Assembly (NCBI RefSeq): GCF_014647515.1
Contig: NZ_BMPI01000085.1
Span: forward strand, 1 to 44,565
Origin: Dactylosporangium sucinum
GTDB taxonomy: Bacteria > Actinomycetota > Actinomycetes > Mycobacteriales > Micromonosporaceae
Length of the DNA stretch: 44,565 nucleotides
Direction: 5' to 3'
Shown: positions 6,299-13,088 of the stretch, one piece after another
Position numbering within the stretch: position 1 is the stretch's first letter
Layout of the letters: every line of letters begins with the position of its first letter
Made by a program: the position numbers and the translations under genes
The notes under the pieces: model-generated
What the model saw: only the letters and a program-made list of their open reading frames with translations
The model's database searches: none
Told to the model about the DNA's origin: nothing

Positions 6299-7234
6299 GT
6301 GGTGGGTACATCCGCAGATGTGAAGTTGGCTGTCGTCGCGCATCGCAAGAAACTGCTCGGGGGCGGGCTTGACGAGCTGCGGCGGGCCATCGAGGACGCC
6401 GGGGTCGAGGCGCCGCTGTGGTACGAGGTGGGGAAGAGCCGCAAGGCGCCCAAGCGGGTGCGCAAGGCGCTCCGGCACGGGGCCGAGGTCGTCGTCGTGT
6501 GGGGCGGGGACGGGATGGTGCAGCGGTGCGCCGACGCGCTCGCCGGGACCGACGTCGTCCTCGCCATCGTGCCGGCCGGGACCGCGAACCTCTTCGCCAC
6601 CGCGCTCGGCATCCCGCGGGACATCGCCTCCGCCGTCCACATCGGACTGCGTGGGCGGCGGACGCGGTACGACCTCGGGCGGCTCGGTGACGAGCACTTC
6701 GCGGTCATGGCCGGGGCCGGGTTCGACGCGGCGCTCATCGACGACGCCGACCGCCGGCTGAAGCAGCGGGCCGGCAAGCTCGCGTACCTGCGCACCGCCC
6801 TCCGCCACGTCCGCGACCGGCCCGTCGAGACCAGCGTCGAGCTCGACGGTCAGCCGTGGTTCGCCGGGCCGGCGACCTGCGTGCTGCTCGGCAACATCGG
6901 CACGATCGCGGGCGGTATCGACGCCTTCGACGACGCCAGCCCGTTCGACGGGCGGCTGGAGGTCGGCGTCGCCACCGCCCATGGTGCCCTGCAGTGGGCC
7001 CGCACGCTCGGGCGGATGGCGGCCGGGCGCACCGGGGCGTCGCCGTTCGTGCGGCTGGCGAGCGCGCGCACGGTCACGGTGCGGTTCGCCGAGCCGGTCC
7101 TGCTGGAGCTCGACGGCGGCGCCCGCAAGCCGGTCCGCAGGATCGAGGCCGAGGCGGTCCCGGCCGCCGTGACGATCGCGTGCCCCGAGCGGGCGGGTCG
7201 GCGCGAATCCGGCAACCGCCGCGACGCCTCGTAG
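6299..7234 (+). CDS. Diacylglycerol/lipid kinase-like protein (DAGK catalytic domain)
   Basis: The product has 311 residues. The diagnostic nucleotide motif is V-V-V-WGGDGMVQ followed by IVPAGTANLFATALGIP, the GGDG...GT-N-FA signature of the DagK/YegS/sphingosine kinase superfamily. The C-terminal half contains GFDAALIDDADRRLK and NIGTIAGGI, typical of the lipid-binding beta-sandwich. It probably phosphorylates a lipid alcohol at the membrane face; the substrate cannot be read from the sequence. GTG 6299 is used; GTG 6302 and GTG 6320 are also possible. It is separated from phoX by a terminator, so it is transcribed alone. Confidence 0.85.
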   Translation: MVGTSADVKLAVVAHRKKLLGGGLDELRRAIEDAGVEAPLWYEVGKSRKAPKRVRKALRHGAEVVVVWGGDGMVQRCADALAGTDVVLAIVPAGTANLFATALGIPRDIASAVHIGLRGRRTRYDLGRLGDEHFAVMAGAGFDAALIDDADRRLKQRAGKLAYLRTALRHVRDRPVETSVELDGQPWFAGPATCVLLGNIGTIAGGIDAFDDASPFDGRLEVGVATAHGALQWARTLGRMAAGRTGASPFVRLASARTVTVRFAEPVLLELDGGARKPVRRIEAEAVPAAVTIACPERAGRRESGNRRDAS

Positions 7235-7402
7235 CCGCGGGGGCGCCTGCGCCCCGCGGAGGCGACGGCGATCCGGCGGTCGTGGTCACGGCATTGCGCT
7301 GCGTGATGGCGAACGCCCCGCGTCACAGCCGTCGACGTCCGCCGGGCCGGGACGAAGCCGGCTCGGCGGACGCTCGCTCGTGGGCCTCGTGGGCCTCGTG
7401 GG

Positions 7403-8683
7403 CTAGGAAGCGTGCTCGGGGGCGTCGGCCGGGGCCGGGACCGTGGCCGGGTGCGGGTCGCGCGGGGCGGGCACGCCGTTCTCCGGGTGGGCGTCGGCGG
7501 CCGCGCGGACCGGGACCTTCGGATACTCCCCGGTGTCCGCGCCGCCCGCCGCGGCGGCCATGACGGCCGCGGCCGCCAGGTCGGCGACGCGCTTCGCCTC
7601 GCGCTGGACGCGGGCGCGGACCTCCTTGGCGTGCCGCTCGGCCGAGTCGGCGGCCTGGCGGGCGTGCTCGAGGCGGGTCAGCTCGCTCGCAAGGTTCTGC
7701 TTGACCTCGGTGAGCCGCTGCTGGAGCTGGGTGACCTCGCGGCTGAGCGCGGTGCCCTCCCGGCGGGCCTCGCCGAGCTGCTGCTGCGTGGCCTCGAACT
7801 CGGTCTGCAGCTGCGTGAGCGCCTTCTGGCGGGCCTGGATGTCCTGCTGGACGATGGTGAGCTGCTGCTGGGCGGTGGCGGCCTGCTCGTCGGCGCGCTT
7901 GCGCATGTCCGACGAATACTTCTGGGCCTCCGCGTGCAGCGCCGCGCTCTTCTGGTCGGCGAGGTTGCGCTGCTGGGTGATCTCGCGGTCGACCGTGGCG
8001 CGCAGCTCGGACAGCTCGCGGTCGGCGGCGCCGCGCAGCTCCTCGATCTCCCGCTGGGCGTTGGCCTTCAGCTGGGCCAGCTCCTGCGCGGCCTGCGCCC
8101 GGCCGGCCTTGACCTCCTGCAGGACCTGCTGGCGGGCGGCCTCGGCGAGCGCGTCGGCCTCGGCGCGGGTCTTCTCGAGGTGCTGGATGCTCTCCTCGTT
8201 GATCCGCTTGGCCTCCTGCTCGGAGCGCTCGTGCGCGGCCTCGCCGTCGGAGATGAGCTTGTCGGCGCGCTCCCGCGCCTCCTTGAGCAGCTTCTCGGAC
8301 TCGGCCTGGTGCTCGGCCGCCTTCTGCTCGGTCTGCTCGATGATGAGCCCGGCCTGCTTCTCGGCGAGCGCGAGGATCTGGTCGACCATCGGGCCGAGGT
8401 GGCGGAACGACGCCCGGTCGACCCGGGCGGGTCGTCCGTTGGCCTCGGCCAGCTCGGCCTGGGCCTGCTTCAGCTGGGCGCTGAGCTCCTGCAGCTGGGC
8501 CGAGAGCTCCTGGGCCTGGCCGACGACCCGCTTGCGCTCCTGGGTGAGCGCCGAGACCTGCCGGTCGACCTGCATGAGGTGCGAGTCGACCTGCTTCTTG
8601 TCGTAGCCGCGGACGACGATCGAGAAGTCGGGCCGCGGGCCGGTAGCCTCGCGTTGTGTGAGCAGCTCCCCGCCGTGGGACAT
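7403..8683 (-). CDS. DivIVA/FilP-like long coiled-coil protein
   Basis: The ATG at 8683 has GGAGG seven bases upstream and gives 426 residues. After a short tail, residues ~16-45 read PDFSIVVRGYDKKQVDSHL, the DivIVA N-terminal membrane-targeting type. About 330 residues of continuous coiled coil follow, very rich in Ala, Gln, Glu and Lys. The last ~60 residues are Pro/Ala-rich. This layout is that of FilP/Scy/DivIVA-type scaffolds in filamentous actinobacteria, often annotated as cellulose-binding protein. It probably polymerises under the membrane and helps organise polar growth. It is monocistronic and divergent from the DUF1707 gene. Confidence 0.8.
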   Translation of the reverse strand: MSHGGELLTQREATGPRPDFSIVVRGYDKKQVDSHLMQVDRQVSALTQERKRVVGQAQELSAQLQELSAQLKQAQAELAEANGRPARVDRASFRHLGPMVDQILALAEKQAGLIIEQTEQKAAEHQAESEKLLKEARERADKLISDGEAAHERSEQEAKRINEESIQHLEKTRAEADALAEAARQQVLQEVKAGRAQAAQELAQLKANAQREIEELRGAADRELSELRATVDREITQQRNLADQKSAALHAEAQKYSSDMRKRADEQAATAQQQLTIVQQDIQARQKALTQLQTEFEATQQQLGEARREGTALSREVTQLQQRLTEVKQNLASELTRLEHARQAADSAERHAKEVRARVQREAKRVADLAAAAVMAAAAGGADTGEYPKVPVRAAADAHPENGVPAPRDPHPATVPAPADAPEHAS

Positions 8684-8830
8684 GGGCCATCCTCCATACG
8701 ATCGGGAAGGGTCAGACGTCGGCGGTTCACATCCAAATCGCTGCGCGGTCCTGGCGCAAGTCACGTCACAGTGCGTGTCGGAGATGATAACCGTGAGTGG
8801 AGGGGGGATCCGCGGGCTCGGCACGGGAAC

Positions 8831-8836
8831 TAGGCT
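8831..8836 (+). promoter_or_regulatory. -10 hexamer TAGGCT of a leaderless promoter
   Basis: TAGGCT is seven bases before the ATG at 8844 and no Shine-Dalgarno is present. The same hexamer and spacing recur before 10063. Confidence 0.6.
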
Positions 8837-8843
8837 GCTGGAC

Positions 8844-9452
8844 ATGGTCGATCCCAAGCAGCTGCGCGCGTCCGACGGCGACCGCGAGCGGGTGGCGGAG
8901 GTGCTGCGGGTGGCGGCGGCCGAGGGCCGTCTCGACCTCGACGAGGTCGACGAGCGGTTGCACGCGGTCTACGCGGCCCGCACCTACGCCGAGCTGGAGC
9001 CGCTCACCGCCGACCTGCCCGGGCCGTCGTCCGCGCCGGTGCGGATGGACGGCGTGCCGCCCGCGCCGGGCGAGGTGCGGTCGAGGGGGGCGGCGCTCGC
9101 CCTGATGAGCAGCTTCACCCGGCGCGGCCCGTGGATCGCGCCGCGCCGGTTCAACTGCCTGGCCTTCTGGGGCGGCGGCACGATCGACCTGCGCGAGGCG
9201 CGGATGCTGCACGGCGACATGCGCATCCGGGCGCTCGCGATCATGGGCGGCGTCACGGTCATCGTGCCCGAGGACGCCGAGGTGCACGTGACCGGCACCG
9301 GCGTGATGGGCGGTTTCGACCACAGTGCGGTCGGCGCCGGCCGCCCCGGCGCGCCCCGGATCGTCGTGACCGGCTTCGCGTTCTGGGGTGGCGTCACCGT
9401 CCGCCGCCGGTCCCGCAAGCTCAAGCGGCTCCCGGCCGGCGACGGCGACTGA
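8844..9452 (+). CDS. DUF1707 protein with LiaF-like C-terminal domain
   Basis: The product has 202 residues. Residues 1-58 (QLRASDGDRERVAEVLRVAA, then EGRL-x-L-x-E-x-DERL) are a DUF1707/SHOCT-like helical domain common in actinobacteria. Residues ~95-195 hold the repeated strand pattern AFWGGGTIDLREA, IMGGVTVIVPEDAEVHVTG and FAFWGGVTVR, typical of the DUF2154/LiaF-like beta-helix cap. No membrane helix is seen. Proteins of this type are linked to envelope stress control in Firmicutes; a similar role here is only inferred. The start is set by the leaderless promoter at 8831. Confidence 0.8.
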   Translation: MVDPKQLRASDGDRERVAEVLRVAAAEGRLDLDEVDERLHAVYAARTYAELEPLTADLPGPSSAPVRMDGVPPAPGEVRSRGAALALMSSFTRRGPWIAPRRFNCLAFWGGGTIDLREARMLHGDMRIRALAIMGGVTVIVPEDAEVHVTGTGVMGGFDHSAVGAGRPGAPRIVVTGFAFWGGVTVRRRSRKLKRLPAGDGD

Positions 9453-9504
9453 ACGGTCCGCCGCCGGTTGCGCAAGTTCAAGCGGCTCGCGGCCGGCGAC
9501 GGCG
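9399..9504 (+). repeat. 57-bp-period tandem duplication of the DUF1707 gene 3' end
   Basis: The 49 bp at 9399-9447 recur at 9456-9504 with a few changes. The first copy ends the gene. The second copy lies after the stop codon and, being 57 bp later, is in the same frame. Confidence 0.85.
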
Positions 9505-9512
9505 GCTGGCGC

Positions 9513-10010
9513 TCAGACCCGCTCCGCCGCCACCTGGTAGTCGTGCAGCGCCACCGGGTCGTCCAGGCTGCCGTGGTGGTGGATCTGCCGCCACCGTTCG
9601 TGGCGGGGATGCCACGTGAAGTACCGGCTGGTCCGGAACTCCATCGGCACCCGCTCGCCCTCGCCGTTCGTGTAGTGGCCCAGCTCCCGGCCGGCGAACA
9701 TGGCGGCTCCCGGCGACCAGTACGTGGCCGCGTCGGTGAAGGTGATCTCCAGCTGCATGCCGCTCTCGAAGAGGTGGCGGTACAGCTCGACGATCGCCGC
9801 ACCCGAGCGCACGATGCCGCCGACCGGGTTGTCCACCTGGGTGAGGTCGTCGTCGGACCAGATCTGGGCGAGGACGTCGAGGTCCCCGTGGTTGAGCGCG
9901 TAGTAGAAGGTCTCCAGCGCCGCCACCGCCCCGTCGGCGGTCTCCAGCGCGGTGTCGGCCAGCCGGTTGCGGCTGTGCGGGCCGAAGTCGTAGTCGACGA
10001 GATCAGACAC
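9513..10010 (-). CDS. SnoaL-like / NTF2-fold protein
   Basis: The product has 165 residues. The pattern ALETFYYALNHGDLDVLAQI-WSDDD, V-D-NPVGGIVRSGAAIVELYRHLFESG, RYFTW and WRQIHHHGSL fits the NTF2-like alpha+beta barrel of SnoaL-type proteins (DUF4440/SnoaL_3). Members can be small-molecule isomerases or hydrolases or have no known activity; no substrate can be given. The start is GTG 10010, six bases after a TAGCGT hexamer. It is convergent with the DUF1707 gene and divergent from the SIMPL gene. Confidence 0.75.
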   Translation of the reverse strand: MSDLVDYDFGPHSRNRLADTALETADGAVAALETFYYALNHGDLDVLAQIWSDDDLTQVDNPVGGIVRSGAAIVELYRHLFESGMQLEITFTDAATYWSPGAAMFAGRELGHYTNGEGERVPMEFRTSRYFTWHPRHERWRQIHHHGSLDDPVALHDYQVAAERV

Positions 10011-10016
10011 GCCCGG

Positions 10017-10055
10017 ACGCTAGCCGGGCATGGGGTGACGAGCCCTCACTAGGCT
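10017..10055. promoter_or_regulatory. Divergent pair of leaderless promoters
   Basis: On the minus strand TAGCGT (10017-10022) lies six bases before the GTG at 10010. On the plus strand TAGGCT (10050-10055) lies seven bases before the ATG at 10063. The two start codons are only 52 bp apart, so the promoters must share or compete for upstream DNA. Confidence 0.55.
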
Positions 10056-10062
10056 GGGGCGC

Positions 10063-10710
10063 ATGACGACGGTGGCGGTGCGTGGTGAGTCGGTGCAGGA
10101 GGTCGAGCCGGAGCTCGCCGAGTTCCGGGTGGTCGTGTCGGCCCGCGACAAGGACCGGCAGGCCACCCTGACCCGGCTGCGCGAGCGGGCCGACGCGCTG
10201 CGGCAGTTCCTCGACCGCTACGCCGAGGCCGTCGAGCGGCGCGAGACGAGCGGGCTGTACGTGCACCCGGAGACCAAGCGCGGCGAGAAGGTGACCGCGT
10301 ACCAGGGCAGCGTGACGACCCTGGTCGTGGTGCACGACTTCGCCGCCCTCGGCGAGGTGATGCTCTCGATCGCCGACCAGGACCAGACCCAGATCCACGG
10401 GCCCACGTGGACGCTGCGCCCGGACAGCCCGGTGTACCGCGAGGCCCGCAGGGCGGCGATCGGCGACGCGATCGCCCGCGCGAAGGAGTACGCCGAGACG
10501 CTCGGCGCGCAGGTCACCGAGCTGCTGGAGCTCTCCGACCCGGGCGTCGGGCGCAGCTCCGAGCCGATGGCGACGTTCCAGTCCTACGGCGCCTCCTACA
10601 GCGCCAAGGCCCGCGGCGGGGCGCCCGAACTGCAGCTCGACCCGGAGCGGCAGCGCATCACCGCCGCCGTCGAGGCCCGCTTCACCATCACCGCGCCGGA
10701 GCTGGGATGA
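10063..10710 (+). CDS. SIMPL-domain protein (DUF541)
   Basis: The product has 215 residues. It opens VAVRGESVQEVEPELAEF, the typical G-x-(V/A)-x-x-x-P-(E/D)-x-A start of SIMPL proteins. It continues with a helix of Arg/Glu, Y-Q-G-S-V-TTLVVVHDF and the RAAIGDAIARAKEYAETLG helix, and ends R-I-T-AAVEARFTI. There is no signal peptide, unlike many family members, so it is probably cytoplasmic. The function of SIMPL proteins is poorly known. The stop overlaps the surE start (ATGA), so it is translationally coupled to surE. Confidence 0.82.
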   Translation: MTTVAVRGESVQEVEPELAEFRVVVSARDKDRQATLTRLRERADALRQFLDRYAEAVERRETSGLYVHPETKRGEKVTAYQGSVTTLVVVHDFAALGEVMLSIADQDQTQIHGPTWTLRPDSPVYREARRAAIGDAIARAKEYAETLGAQVTELLELSDPGVGRSSEPMATFQSYGASYSAKARGGAPELQLDPERQRITAAVEARFTITAPELG

Positions 10711-11513
10711 CCCGCATCGTCGTCACCAACGACGACGGCGTCGCCGCGCCCGGCATCCGGGCCCTCGCGCGCGCCGCCCACGAGCTGGGCCACGACGTGG
10801 TCGTCGCCGCGCCGCGGGTCGAGGCGAGCGGCATGAGCGCCGCGCTGTCCGCGGTCACCGAGCAGGGCCGGATCGTCGTCGCGGCCACCGAGCTCGACGG
10901 GCTGCCCGGGGTGCCTGCGTACGGCATCGCCGCCTCGCCCGCGTACATCGCCGTCCTCGCCGCCCTCGGGGCGTTCGGCCCGCCGCCCGGGCTGCTGCTG
11001 TCCGGCATCAACCGGGGTGCCAACGCCGGCCACGCCGTGCTCCACTCGGGCACCGTCGGCGCCGCGCTCACCGCGGCCAACCACGGCATCAGCGCGCTCG
11101 CGGTGTCGCTCGACGTGCTCACCCCGGCCGCCGGGAGCACCGCTACCGGTGGCGCGGCCGTCGCCGACCTCGACACAGCCGACGACGAGTTCCGGCACTG
11201 GGCGACCGCCGCCGCCCTCGCCGCGCGGCTGCTGCCGTGGCTGGAGCGGGCGACCGCCGGCACCGTGCTGAACCTCAACGTGCCCGACCGGCCCTCGGCG
11301 GCGGGGCTGCGGACCGCGACCATGGCACCGTTCGGCCAGGTCCAGATGGCCCTCGCGGAGTCGGGGGACGGATTCGTCCGTACCGTCGTCGAGGCGTACG
11401 GCCCCCGCACGGTGCCCGGCAGCGACCTGGCCTGGCTCGCCGAGGGCTACGCCACGGTCACCGCGATCCGCCCGCCGGCCGAGCACTTCGGCGTCGACCT
11501 GCCCACGGAGTGA
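10707..11513 (+). CDS. surE: SurE, 5'/3'-nucleotidase (survival protein)
   Basis: The product has 268 residues, normal for SurE. It starts MTRIVVTNDDGVAAPGIRAL, with the metal-binding NDDG and the A-P-G-I-x-x-L motif. Later come SGMSAALSAVT (the S-G-S/M phosphate loop) and LLLSGINRGANAG, where N and G bind metal or phosphate, and HSGTVGAALTA. SurE is a divalent-metal phosphatase acting on nucleoside monophosphates. It ends one base before the convergent flavoprotein gene, leaving no room for a separate terminator. Confidence 0.92.
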   Translation: MTRIVVTNDDGVAAPGIRALARAAHELGHDVVVAAPRVEASGMSAALSAVTEQGRIVVAATELDGLPGVPAYGIAASPAYIAVLAALGAFGPPPGLLLSGINRGANAGHAVLHSGTVGAALTAANHGISALAVSLDVLTPAAGSTATGGAAVADLDTADDEFRHWATAAALAARLLPWLERATAGTVLNLNVPDRPSAAGLRTATMAPFGQVQMALAESGDGFVRTVVEAYGPRTVPGSDLAWLAEGYATVTAIRPPAEHFGVDLPTE

Positions 11514-11514
11514 C

Positions 11515-12324
11515 CTACCGGGCCTCCTGCTCGGCCTCGATCCGGGCGTTCCACTCGCGCTTCGACGACTGCCAGCCGTCCTCGTCGTGGCCGAGCCGCC
11601 AGTAGCCCGAGATCGACAGGCGGTCGCGCGGCACGGATCGCTCGACCCGGAGGTACCGCCGGATCTCCTTCACGAAGGCGGCCTCCCCGTGGACGAAGGC
11701 GTGCACGCCCTCCTGCCACGGCAGGGCGAGCACCGCCGGCACGAGCACGCTGCCGACCGCCCCCTCGCCGCGGTGCAGCCAGGTCACCCCCTTGAGGTCC
11801 TGCTCGTCCGCGGGCCCCTCGATCTCCACGAGCGCGGTGTGCGCGGCGGCGTCGGGCAGCCGCTCCAGCGCCGCGGCGATCGCCGGCAACGCGCTCTCGT
11901 CGCCCGCGAGCAGGTGCCAGGCGGCCGCCGGGTCGGGCACGTACCCACCGCCGGGGCCGCTGAAGTGCAGCGGGTCGCCGGGCTGCGCGCGGACCGACCA
12001 GCGGGCGGCCAGCCCGATGTCGCCGTGCAGCACGAAGTCGAGGGCCAGCTCCCGGGCGACCGGGTCCCACGAGCGGACCGTGTAGGTGCGGGTGACCGGC
12101 CACTGCTCGCGCGGCATCGTGGCGCGGACGTGCGCCGGGTCGAACGGCTCCGGATACGTCACGCCGGCCGCCGGGAACAGCAGCTTGACGTAGTGGTCGG
12201 TGAACGCCCCGGCGTCGAACTCGGCGAGCCCCTCGCCGCCGAGCACCACCCGCTGCATGTGCGGCGTCAGCCGCTCGGTGCGCACCACCCGCGCGGTGTG
12301 GACCCGCCGCTGCCGTTCCGTCAT
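11515..12324 (-). CDS. Siderophore-interacting flavoprotein (FAD-binding, ferric-siderophore reductase type)
   Basis: The product has 269 residues. The FAD-binding signature is WPVTRTYTVRSWDP, with R-x-Y-S/T. The NAD-domain part includes HLLAGDESALPAIAAALE and a C-terminal ISGYWRLGHDEDGWQ, the G-Y-W-x-x-G motif of the SIP family (ViuB/YqjH). Such enzymes release iron from imported siderophores using NAD(P)H. No siderophore genes are nearby. A TAGGCT hexamer six bases before the ATG indicates a leaderless transcript. Confidence 0.9.
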   Translation of the reverse strand: MTERQRRVHTARVVRTERLTPHMQRVVLGGEGLAEFDAGAFTDHYVKLLFPAAGVTYPEPFDPAHVRATMPREQWPVTRTYTVRSWDPVARELALDFVLHGDIGLAARWSVRAQPGDPLHFSGPGGGYVPDPAAAWHLLAGDESALPAIAAALERLPDAAAHTALVEIEGPADEQDLKGVTWLHRGEGAVGSVLVPAVLALPWQEGVHAFVHGEAAFVKEIRRYLRVERSVPRDRLSISGYWRLGHDEDGWQSSKREWNARIEAEQEAR

Positions 12325-12330
12325 GCGTTC

Positions 12331-12336
12331 AGCCTA
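12331..12336 (-). promoter_or_regulatory. -10 hexamer TAGGCT of a leaderless promoter
   Basis: The hexamer is read on the minus strand, six bases before the ATG at 12324, with no ribosome site between. No iron-box-like palindrome is obvious. Confidence 0.5.
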
Positions 12337-12359
12337 CGACCCCGGCCGGGGAGCGGAGA

Positions 12360-12845
12360 TCAGCAGGAGCGGTAGACGTAGTTTGCGCGGTTGGGCGGCA
12401 CGCTGCTCAGCGCCACGCCGGCGCCGGCGGCGAACATCGCGGAGCCGGCCCGGTACGCGCCGTCGTAGAACGTCACGGTCGTGCCGGTGTTGTTGTGGAC
12501 CGACTCGGTGCGATCCTGCCAGTACCACGTGGCCAGGTTCTGGTACCAGCAGTCGCTCAGCTTGCCCCGCGGGTAGCCCCAGCCCGGTCGGTCGTAGAAG
12601 CAGAACCAGCCGGAGGGGCAGTCGGGCGAGCCCTGCGCGCGGGCCGGCGCGCGGAGCGTGACGACCAGGGCGCCACCGAGGTAGCTGATCGTGTCGGGGG
12701 CGGTCGGGATGCCGCCCGGGTGTTCGCGGAGGTACCGCGTGAGCTCCGCGTGCGTCGCGGTGGTCGCGCTCGTCGCCGCGGGGATCGCGGCGCTCGCCGT
12801 GACGACGGCGATGAGTGCGGCTGCGATCAACCGATGCCGTGCCAT
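12360..12845 (-). CDS. Secreted peptidase-inhibitor family I36-like protein
   Basis: The ATG at 12845 (GGGGGT ribosome site) gives 161 residues. Residues 1-28 are a signal peptide (RHRLIAAALIAVVTASAA). The mature part holds DCPSGWFCFYDRPGWGYPRG, a crystallin-like Greek-key repeat with paired cysteines, then LSDCWYQNLATW and a C-terminal Y-R-S-C. This is the pattern of small secreted I36 inhibitors (SMI type) of actinomycetes, which can inhibit metalloproteases. Many relatives have no proven target, so inhibition is only likely. The longer upstream frame lacks support. Confidence 0.78.
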   Translation of the reverse strand: MARHRLIAAALIAVVTASAAIPAATSATTATHAELTRYLREHPGGIPTAPDTISYLGGALVVTLRAPARAQGSPDCPSGWFCFYDRPGWGYPRGKLSDCWYQNLATWYWQDRTESVHNNTGTTVTFYDGAYRAGSAMFAAGAGVALSSVPPNRANYVYRSC

Positions 12846-13088
12846 CGATGACCCCCCATCGTGGTGTGCCGGATGACGCCACGGTAGGAAGAGAGCAATC
12901 GACGAGACCAGATGAGTATCGACGTTCTGTTGATCCGGAATGCACTCAGCGTGACTGAATCGCGCTGGAACGGGCTGACGGTCGTACAATCGAACACTCC
13001 GGCGTGTTCAATTGCGCGAATGCGGCCGGATCGGGCGTGCGCCGGGCCGTTCCGGTTGACCGGATCCCGACATTTCGCCCCCGAACGA
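12846..13088. other. AT-richer intergenic region with an inverted repeat
   Basis: There is no gene here. The inverted repeat GAACAC-TCCGGC-GTGTTC lies at 12992-13009, and the word GTGTTCAAT (13004-13012) recurs at 15744-15752. The region lies between the 3' end of the HTH-fusion gene and the promoter of the I36 gene. Confidence 0.5.

Noticed and set aside
7412..8833. Long plus-strand open frame opposite the coiled-coil gene
   Set aside because: It is the mirror of a high-GC coiled-coil gene; its product is a Leu/Gly-rich repetitive shadow with no ribosome site. The minus-strand gene has GGAGG, a DivIVA-like N-terminus and heptad pattern.
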